From NCBI GenBank assembly GCA_031763025.1, contig JASSKH010000004.1:1302001-1366000 (forward strand): 64,000 bases of DNA. The letters are read 5' to 3'. The translations under genes and the position numbers were made by a program. The DNA comes from Macrocystis pyrifera. Taxonomy: Eukaryota > Sar > Phaeophyceae > Laminariales > Laminariaceae. Position 1 is the stretch's first letter, and every line of letters begins with the position of its first letter. This document shows positions 56,301 through 64,000 of this stretch, one piece after another. The notes below the pieces were generated by a model. That model worked only from the letters and a program-made list of their open reading frames with translations, was not told the origin of the DNA and searched no databases.

Positions 56301-59189
56301 GGACTCCAAGCCACGCGTCTCCGTCCAACGACGCAAACCTTGCCGGAACCCCGACGACACCAGCGACATCCCCAAGCATCTGCCCGCAGACCTTACTACA
56401 TACGTGCTCACAGCTTCTGCCGCCAAGTTCCCACCTTACCACGTCACCGTCGACGACGTCACTCCCTCCACCGGAACGCCTCGAGGTCGAGCAGATCACT
56501 GGCCATCAACTCGTACGCGGCCGCGGCGGGGTCATCGCCGTTCTGTACGAGACTCACTGGACTGGACTTCTCAGTCCCTCTTGGGAACACGAGCTGGACC
56601 TTCAACACTTCCGGCGCCACATCCTACTGTACTGGTCACGATCACCAACCCAGCACCGCCAGACGAACCGCCTCTACCGCCAGATGCGCATCGGCGCCGC
56701 TCACCGCGAACCGGCACGATCTCAAGGACAAATCTTCCTCGCCCCAGGCTACGCCTTGGTCTCCCGCAGCCTTTGGCTCCACAACTTCAGCACCACCATC
56801 CTACCCCCCGGAGCACACATATGGTACAAGGCGCGCGACGGCCTTTGGTGGCTGGGCAAGGTCGCTCACCGCTCACCCGCTGACGCCTCTTCGGGAACTC
56901 CGCCGGAGCCTTCACCGGGAAGCTCCTACATCGTCCGGTTCCTGGACGACCCCGGCCCGATCAAGATTGACCTCCAGCCTGCTCGCTACACTACAGCACG
57001 GAACGCCGTAGACGGATCGTGGTGTCTTCAACGCCATGGGAATGGGAGCCAAGCACGTGGGGTGCTGCGGAACTCTGATGTGTCCCGCGGAACCCCCACC
57101 GTTTCCACTCCCACCACCGGTTAGCCTTGGTTTAGTCTTTTGTTAGTTCTGGGTATTTGGTTCTGGTTAGTCTACAATGTCTTAAGAGTAGTTCTTCAGG
57201 GTTAGTCTTCAATAGTTATCAGCAGCCATCTTCTTGGGAGTGTTTGTTTTCATCTACCGCCACCGGTTTCGCTTGACTGACTCTGTGTTGGCTACCGGTC
57301 CGAGGCCGTTTATGTTTTTTTTTTTGTTTTGGGCGTGTTTTGGGAGTATCATCGCCTCCCCCCCCCCCCCCCCCTCGTTTGCTTTTCTTCTCATCGCCTA
57401 TGTCTTCGTGTAGCCTCCTTACGTTCAGGCCGCTGAGTCTTAGCGATACCTTCATTTGCATTTGTGTTTGTACTCCACTAGCCTACAGCCAATTATCGGC
57501 GATATCCGAGGTAAAATCGTGTTGTAGCCTGGCCTGTATCCTGACCTCCGTCGGCTTCCGCCGACCCGTGTTTCAGACGGTCATCGAGCTAGGAATATAT
57601 CGAGCTTCCAGCTCAACCGTGTTTCTTCCATGGTTGCCAAGTAGAGTCCCGATAGCATTGCCGCCCCGGAAGGCCGCTGAGTTATCGACCATACATAGCG
57701 GCTCGGACACGATCGATTTCTCTTGACCTGTGACCAGCTTTTGGTCTATTTCCTGGTCCCGATGGTATCTCGTTTTCTCTTTCCCTTTTCTTCCTCTTTT
57801 CTTCTTGTTCGGTATTCCGCACGCCCCTTTGCCCTCTGGCAAGCGACACCACGTTTGACGTCGCCCCGGTCGGCCGAATTGCGCAAGCTAGTGCTTGGGC
57901 CCCGCGCTATCTACCACTTCGGACTGCACGCACTAGGCCGATTTTGCTGCGGATTTTCTTGCCGCCACCGTCTTTGTTTTGTTTTTGATGAGTTGCCTAC
58001 CTTGCTACGTTTGCTGGTATTGTTCACACCACGAACAGGTCTCCGAGACGCCGCGTTGTTCGTTCTGTCTCTCGGTTTTTTAGCAGTCCCTAGTGCACGC
58101 AGCCCTCATAGCACCCTAGCTGTGTCCCTTCTGTCTCGCGTGATGCCTACCATGTTAGGACCTTCGCCACAAGACAAGGCATGGCGCCTAGCGGATATAT
58201 CTATATATATGTTTTTGAATTGTAATCACTGTCTCCTTTTTAGAGTTTCCTCGTTCGCCAACCCGGTTCAGCGAACAATCCTTTCGTACCTCCTTGAGCC
58301 CCAGACAATGGCTCCAGTAATACGTTTGTACGTCCTTCTTTTGCCTTCACTTCGGTCTTCGTTGTCTTCGTCAGCCTTCGCTTCGGCTTCTGTCTCCTTC
58401 TGCGTTCGTCTTTCTTTGTTTTCACTTTGGGTGATTTCTTCCTTTCGCCTCCGCTTTGAGTTCTGTCTGTCTCTACTTTAAAGTCTCTCTTTTAGTGGTT
58501 GTTCTCAGCGAACACCCCCTCTTCGTGGTGTTTGGATCTTATTACGAGGTGTGGGGGGATCTATAGCCTCATTTCTTTTGTTTCGAATAGCCGCATCTTC
58601 GACCACCTTTTTCCTGGCCGTTTGGGATGAACTTTGTCATCACCCTCCGACCATCTTGTGGTCTGCATGTACTGCATGTACGACTATTCAGGGTGGGCTA
58701 ATGTGATATGGGTGGAGTACTCATGGGCTATAGATATAGATAATAGGTTGCAGTCTTGTAGTCTCACGAATACGAGAACAATCCAAAGAATGGATTAACC
58801 CGGCGGATGTTCCGTTAGTCGAGAGTAACGTTCTTTTAGGAATGTTCCCTAGGGTGGATAACCCGTTAGACGAGAGTAATGTTCTTAACGCAGATAGGAC
58901 CACGAAGTGAGAATTTCTTATATTAGCAGAAGAACGACCGGTAGCCATAGGAAAGTTCTATAGGCGTACATCAGATAAGAGGAATCTAGGAGAGTTTGTG
59001 GCGTGGGGTGGGACGAGTATATCTGGGCGTCGAGTCCCTCCCCCCTACCTCTCACTTCTCTACCAGAGCACCTCCTCAGCTCTCGCCATCAATAAGAAGA
59101 TCTAAATCAGAAGAAGCGAAGCACTGCTTTCCAGCTGCCAGAACCACCTGCGTCCCTTACCACTACCCTATATCGGCCACCGCTTCACA
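53340..59189 (+). mobile_element. Ty3/gypsy chromovirus fossil, broken
   Basis: Parts seen in order: fragments from around the start of reverse transcriptase, an RNase H tail (LEFRKGTANGNADYLSRLPQ, near 54040-54110), integrase zinc-binding region (about 55150-55340), integrase core (about 55390-55880, with DYFGPLPLTPRG and later GGVERVNHVLAQML), a chromodomain-like C-terminus (about 56470-56650), a 3' non-coding tract, a purine-rich primer site and the 3' LTR. It is broken, with at least half a dozen breaks, and I do not see gag. No 5' LTR copy is recognised, so age cannot be read from LTR divergence. The left boundary is approximate. Confidence 0.85.
58702..59189 (+). repeat. 3' LTR of the Ty3/gypsy fossil
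   Basis: Begins TGTGATATGGGTGGAG directly after a purine-rich 'ttcagggtgggctaa' and ends CGCTTCACA, giving TG...CA ends over 488 bp. The preceding 160 bp (58540-58701) match the 3' internal segment of the small LTR element at 38930-39076. Confidence 0.7.
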
Positions 59190-60104
59190 TTGTGGTGTGA
59201 TCGTGTGTTTCGTGGGGGGTTGAGATTTGAGATGATGGGATTTGAGATGTCGTCGGCTTCAATAACTTTTTCGATCGACCAACCCGATCCGCTCATCCCG
59301 AAAAGTCGACGCGAGGCGCGGATCGGATTGTTTAATCGAAAAAGTTGGGCAGAAATAAGAAAAAAAGGCTTTGTTCTTGTTCGGCTGTACAAGAAATCCC
59401 AGCTTGGTCTCGGATCGGAAGGCGCCCTTTTCGGCCCGCCGATCCGACTGCACAAGAATTACAGATACTTTTCGACCTACTGCTGCTGTAGCGTTGGCCA
59501 ATTCTGATACTGCTGTGCCAGGTACACTGCAGTATCCAACGCGGAGAGAAGCCCGGACTACGTGCTGATGTGCGCTAGGGCTGTGTTCCAAACACGTTTC
59601 ACGTTTTCTCTGCAACCTGCGAAGCGCCGCAACAACGCCTTCCAAATTGCAAACAAAGGGTTGGGGGTTGGAGGCTGGGGGTTGGTGGAATCCTGTGGTG
59701 TTTGCAACTCACGGGCGTGCCCGCTCTACACTCTTTCCCCGCACAGCGGTTGCACCGCCGTGAGCAATCGCCGACTGCAGCAGTAGTAGACACTGCTGGA
59801 GGGGCGGTTTTGCATGTTCTATCCCGCACCGCGGCTATCATGACAGCAAATAAACAAGAAAAGTACTCACCAGAATCTGTGCTGCAGTCGTTGGGAACAA
59901 GGATCACCCGCACACTTCACTCACACTGATGAGTACCTGCCGTCCTCAGGGGGAAGACGGGTATTTTCCAGTCTCCGCGCGTGGGCACAGGAACAATCCA
60001 GAGATCCGATGTAACTCGCAAAATCGACAGGTGCGCCAAATCTGAGGGGTGGACAGACCTTGCCAGTAGATCTTTATGGGGGTTTTGTGTTGGACGCCTG
60101 AAGC
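59190..60104. other. Intergenic, no supported gene
   Basis: Contains a local inverted arrangement of 'ccgatccg' and 'cggatcgga' words at 59270-59450 and GGGTTGG words near 59660-59690. Frames up to 128 codons on the minus strand lack support. Confidence 0.5.
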
Positions 60105-60150
60105 CGACCCTCCGACCCGAACCCTAACCCGAACCCTAACCCGAACCCTA
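60105..60150. repeat. Interstitial telomere-like 12-bp repeat
   Basis: Three copies of cccgaaccctaa. Half of each unit equals the CCCTAA telomere unit of many protists, algae and animals; the other half is one step away. A smaller 'gttagggttagg' lies at 3178-3189. Confidence 0.8.
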
Positions 60151-60813
60151 TGCCAGTGGTCAGTGCTGGGATGCTGTGCTTGTTAAGACTCTAGGTTGGC
60201 TCGGCCGGCGTGGATGCTGAGCTTGGGAAGACTCTAGGTTGACTCGGGATGGCTCGGGATGCTGTGGCCGGGAAAGACTCGAAAGTTTATTAAGCCGCGT
60301 AAAACATACCCCTAGCCAATCAGAGTGCCTAATTAGCTACCCCAGGAAGATCTACTATCAAGGTTTGTCCACTACTGCTGTTGCAAACTGCAAACTGATG
60401 GAAAACGTGGGGTTTCCAGCTGTTGTGAAGGATGCATATGAAACCGTTTGTTCGACGACAAAAAAAGACAAACGACGAGCCGCAGAGCAGGAAGGAAAGT
60501 GGTTCACGATAGGACGTATGCCTCACAAATGTCCTCGCAGGATGTAAATGGCACCAAGTCAGCCGATAAGCAGCCAAGTGGCCGTGGTGATGAGCTGCCC
60601 ATATACTTGCTCAGCGAGTACATAATGTATCAACTCCAAATATTTGTATCCCGAACCATGTCGACCAGCGGACTCAAAGCAACGCATCTATCTCTAAAAA
60701 GCCGCGTCAAGACACATAACAAGTGAATATGCTCGTCGAGTGCTCGTGCTCGTACAGCGTAGTCTCGTAATGATGAGGTTCCCCTCTTACGGCAGAAAAA
60801 CTCCTAGTCTACC

Positions 60814-61296
60814 ATGTGCAAGTCGTACTCTCTGCTGTCGGCTCCGTGTATGTTGGGTCTTGATACGGAAGGGAGGGATCCCTTCGTGCAAGTGGTTGGT
60901 CCAGCAGAGGAGGGTGCATGCGAGACTCTGCATTTGATTAGTCCGATCAAGCACGACGGATCAGCTTCCTCTACCTCTGAGGCGCGCACTCGTCAATACT
61001 ACGCTCATCCGGGATACGTGTCCTTCGACGAACGGAGCCACAGACTTGTCAATTTAGAGCCGGAAAAAAAAATGGACGCTTCGGGTTGGAGGGTAGCAAA
61101 TGTATTGACAAGCTGGCAGCAAGCGTCTTGGGGCGGGGGATGGACGATCGACGGCGAGGAACGGGGTGGTGAAAGAATACCTGCTGCAGATCGTCACAGG
61201 TCGATATTTCGCGGCGGCTGTTGCACTTCAAGCTCCAGCATAGGGATCGCCAGAAAGCATAAAGGAACCGGGGGGGGGGGGGGCTTGCCTTTTTAG
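60814..61296 (+). CDS. Unrecognised 160-codon open frame
   Basis: ATG at 60814 to a stop at 61294-61296, rich in Ser, Gly, Arg and Glu, with a middle segment reading HPGYVSFDERSHRLVNLEPE. No domain, signal peptide or splice partner is recognised. It ends about 60 bp before the DIRS-like fossil and could be a gene remnant or an orphan exon. Confidence 0.28.
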   Translation: MCKSYSLLSAPCMLGLDTEGRDPFVQVVGPAEEGACETLHLISPIKHDGSASSTSEARTRQYYAHPGYVSFDERSHRLVNLEPEKKMDASGWRVANVLTSWQQASWGGGWTIDGEERGGERIPAADRHRSIFRGGCCTSSSSIGIARKHKGTGGGGGLPF

Positions 61297-61355
61297 GGCC
61301 ACTCCTAACGAACAAAAAAAAAATCACGATTCGTGATATTTTTGTCGTGAATCGC

Positions 61356-63438
61356 AGAATATTCTCGGAAGTTTTGTACGTACGTAAGAAGTTCAAGCCA
61401 ATCAGATGACTGCGGTGATTCATGGTAGCATGAATCGTAGCCCTTGGTAAACACACCTTGTCTGGTACGTAGCCGCAACCTACACGTATCAGCGCAGTGA
61501 AGCAGAGGCAGGGCTACAGGTCCAAGGTGTGAGACTAGTTTGAGTTACAGGTCGAAGGTGTGAGACTAGTTTGAGTTCGGGATGTCCGACGAGAGCAAGT
61601 CGCCGGAGGCCACGGCCAATGCGCTTCATTTTGTTTTTTGACTCGCGCCTCGGAAATGTTTGCGGAAACTCGGTCACGTGTGCATGAGACGTATTGTTTG
61701 CGACGGGCCGACGTAGCCTTTTTTCGCGAAAAATTACAGCTCACAGTCGCGCAGTGGTCCACCGCAGACCGCGTTGAGGTTCGGTTTCGTGGGTCGAAAG
61801 GGGACCAACTGCGAAAAGGGGCGATTCTAACGCGCGTACGTTGCGGTCCGGCGTTGCGCGTGGGCGAAGGTGGCGGTGCTGTCGATCTCATGATCGAATT
61901 GATGTGCTGTTATCTGTTTCTTCCCTCGTCGGCCCCCCTTGCCGCTTTCGGCGTTGGTAATGGCAGATGGTCCATGTGGACACAGCAGCAAGCGACGACA
62001 GCTTTGCGGAAAGTGGTTGCGTTGGCGGGCGTGCGTGCGAAGGAGTACGCTCTGCACTCTCTGAGGATTGGGGGCGCAACACACTTGTCGGCGGGGGGGG
62101 GCGACACCAGAGGTGTTGCAGCGTAAGGGCTGATGGGCGTCCGATGCGTACAAGGCGTATGTTCGCAGTCATGGAAAGGATGCCAGTTGGGTAGCAGACG
62201 TTATGGCCCAGGAAGGACTTAGCGGTGGGATCCAGCCGGGCCAGGGCACTGAGTGGGGGCGAGTTAATTCACTCTTAGAGGTGCATAGGCAGAAGTAAAT
62301 AATGGTGAAGTGTGTTATCACATGCGTTCCCATTGATATTGCAAGTGGGAGGGGAAGGGGTAGTAAGAACACATCAGTAAATAGGGTCAACTCCCATGTG
62401 TGATGGAGGCTGGCGTCGAGAGTTCTGTGTCGCCAGTTGGGTTGGGAGTTGACTCGAGTATACGGATGTGAGCGCGGGGTTGCCGTCGGGGCAGCCCCGG
62501 GGGGGTCGCCCCTTCTCCAACCCCCCTTTCCGAGCGGGGGGTTGCGCATTAATATAATACAACTTCGAAAGCAAAGTGCAAAGCAGAATATTCTCGGAAG
62601 AATGAGAGAATGTGAGTTTTGTACGTACGTAAGAAGTTCAAGCCAATCAGATGACTGCGGTGACTCATGGTAGCATGAATCGTAGCCCTTGGTAAACACA
62701 CCTTGTCTGGTACGTAGCCGCAACCTACACGTATCAGCGCAGTGAAGCAGAGGCAGAGCTACAGGTCCAAGGTGTGAGACTAGTTTGAGTTCCCACCCAC
62801 CCGCCCGTGCTTTTGAGGGAGTCAGTGGGGGGGAGTTCAATAGTCGCAGTAACGTTTGCGTTTGTTGCTGTATGTTATACGTACCCGGTAATTTCGCTGA
62901 TGGTGCGACCGGGTGTCGTAGATTGCGCGAGTGGCGGCGTGGGCTAGCCGCCTTATTTGGCGTTTGGTATGGTTCGATGCAAGTGGGGTTTCTTTATATC
63001 ATACTATTATAGTTGATAAAAGTAAACATGGCGTTGACGTGGTGTTGCATCGGCTCGGATTTTGCGCGCAATCTGAAAGTATCGGAGAAGGGGGTTATCC
63101 GTATATTAACACTGAAGTGCATTGTGAGTTTAAATGTACTTGTGTTATTGTATATGCCTGGTACAAGTGCGTGTCGATTTTCTCACGTGTGAGGTTATCT
63201 TGTACTTGTGTGGTTTCTCGAGTTATTTGTCAGAAACGGCTTTTCTGATAGCGGTTTGGTAGGCTGGCGTCGAGAGTTCTGTGTCGCCAGTTGGGTTGGG
63301 AGTTGACTCGAGTATACGGATGTGAGCGCGGGGTTGCCGTTGGGGCAGCCCCGGGGGGGTCACCTTTTCTCCAACCCCCCTTTCCGGGCGCGGGGTTGCG
63401 CATTAATATAATACAACTTCGAAAGCAAAGTGCAAAGT
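61356..63438 (+). mobile_element. DIRS/Ngaro-like fossil with split direct repeats
   Basis: Direct repeats are arranged A1 (61356-61534), recombinase region, B1 (62408-62580), A2 (62580-62788), spacer, B2 (63262-63438). B1 abuts A2. The A1-B1-A2-B2 order is typical of Ngaro/PAT-type DIRS retroelements. Between A1 and B1 (about 61580-62300) lies a tyrosine recombinase part with the box HSLRIGGATHLS and a nearby catalytic-tyrosine box DAYKAYVRSH. The recombinase is broken (one or two breaks by eye). No reverse transcriptase or gag is seen, so it is a non-autonomous relic. A Crypton origin for the recombinase is the alternative. Confidence 0.7.
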
Positions 63439-63473
63439 GATTTTTTTGTCGTGAAATCACGACAAAAAAATCA
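63438..63473. repeat. Perfect 17-bp stem hairpin at the right end of the DIRS-like fossil
   Basis: tgatttttttgtcgtga, AA, then its exact reverse complement. Related 'tcacgattcgtga' near-palindromes with 'tttgtcgtg' follow at 63511-63545 and also occur just left of A1 at 61321-61350, so both ends of the element carry the same hairpin-forming words. Confidence 0.9.
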
Positions 63474-63536
63474 TGATTCATGACGCCAATTTTTCTAGCT
63501 TCTCCCTAAAAAAAACAAAATCACGATTCGTGACAT

Positions 63537-63857
63537 TTGTCGTGTCTCAAAATATGCCTGATCAAGGCACTACGCAACCCACGCGCACCAGCGGTATATC
63601 CGATGGTCGGTATAGGGGCATGGCAGACTCTGCTTCGTACGCCGCTTGTGGACAACGGGCGGCTACCCAAAGACACCGCTGGGCGCGGGCTAACGAGGAG
63701 GTTGTGGCCTCGAAATTTCCAGGAGGAGGACCCACTGCTGGAAGACACACGCGAACATGACCTGGGAATGTCACAGGCCAGGCCCGGCAGACGGCCTGCG
63801 AGATGGAATCTAGCGAAACGAGCTTGGCCGACGGCCGGTAAAGTTGGAATCTCGTAG
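63537..63857 (+). other. Unrecognised open frame at the window edge
   Basis: About 100 codons with a middle segment LPKDTAGRGLTRRLWPRNFQ. Overlapping frames are open on both strands and GGGCTGGGCC-type words crowd 63850-63950. No family is recognised and the window ends shortly after. Confidence 0.18.
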
Positions 63858-64000
63858 GCTGGGTCAGGCTTCGGCCCCGATTCGAATATGTCACGGGCTG
63901 GGCCAGGTGCGGACGGCCCAGCCCGGCCTGGCCGTGCCCCACTCTCGAGAGTTGGCTCCACACCCCCGAAAAACGTTGGGTTTGAAATATCAGAATTTTA

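Noticed and set aside
60105-60150. True chromosome end
   Set aside because: Only about three units and followed by 3.8 kb of ordinary sequence, so interstitial.
1-64000. CRISPR arrays, bacterial operons or rRNA genes
   Set aside because: No regularly spaced direct repeats with unique spacers, no rRNA-like sequence, and the host genes are spliced, so the window is eukaryotic nuclear DNA.

Overview
This window looks like nuclear DNA of a large-intron eukaryote. It has GC-rich exons, spliceosomal introns of roughly 0.5-3.9 kb, and many MITEs, satellites and retroelement fossils. The exon style and the mix of a chromodomain-bearing Ty3/gypsy element with a DIRS-like tyrosine-recombinase element suggest a stramenopile, most likely a brown alga. 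That assignment is inference from gene style, not from a marker gene.

Four host genes can be read through matching splice sites and phases. (1) GOT1, a complete 141-aa Golgi transport membrane protein, is on the minus strand at 11625-14313 in 3 exons. (2) A UDP-glycosyltransferase-like (GT1) membrane protein of about 993 aa is on the plus strand at 14920-35424 in 13 exons; it has a signal peptide, a C-terminal membrane helix and low-complexity inserts, and lacks both signature histidines. Its start lies about 600 bp from the GOT1 start in head-to-head orientation, so both products belong to the secretory pathway and may share a promoter. (3) An acidic, coiled-coil protein of about 173 aa and unknown function is on the minus strand at 46347-48223 in 3 exons. 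(4) A protein of about 594 aa with three roughly 120-aa repeats is on the minus strand at 50485-52939 in 3 exons; I do not recognise its family. Three of the 18 inferred introns appear to use GC-AG borders.

Layout. 1-11.6 kb is intergenic, with tRNA-derived repeats, a 345-bp tandem duplication, MITEs and an approximately 850-bp element with inverted ends. 11.6-35.4 kb holds the GOT1/UGT pair; their introns carry most of the 105-bp MITEs, several satellites, a 64-nt G run, and an array that repeats the end of UGT exon 7 together with its splice donor. 35.4-46.3 kb is repeat-rich: hexanucleotide satellites, a foldback repeat, a small non-autonomous LTR element and a mosaic of diverged repeats. 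46.3-53 kb holds the two minus-strand genes. 53-59.2 kb is a broken Ty3/gypsy chromovirus fossil whose 3' end resembles that of the small LTR element. 61.3-63.5 kb is a DIRS/Ngaro-like fossil with split direct repeats. A palindromic nonamer, TACCWGGTA, occurs about 21 times, far above chance, mainly in introns and spacers.
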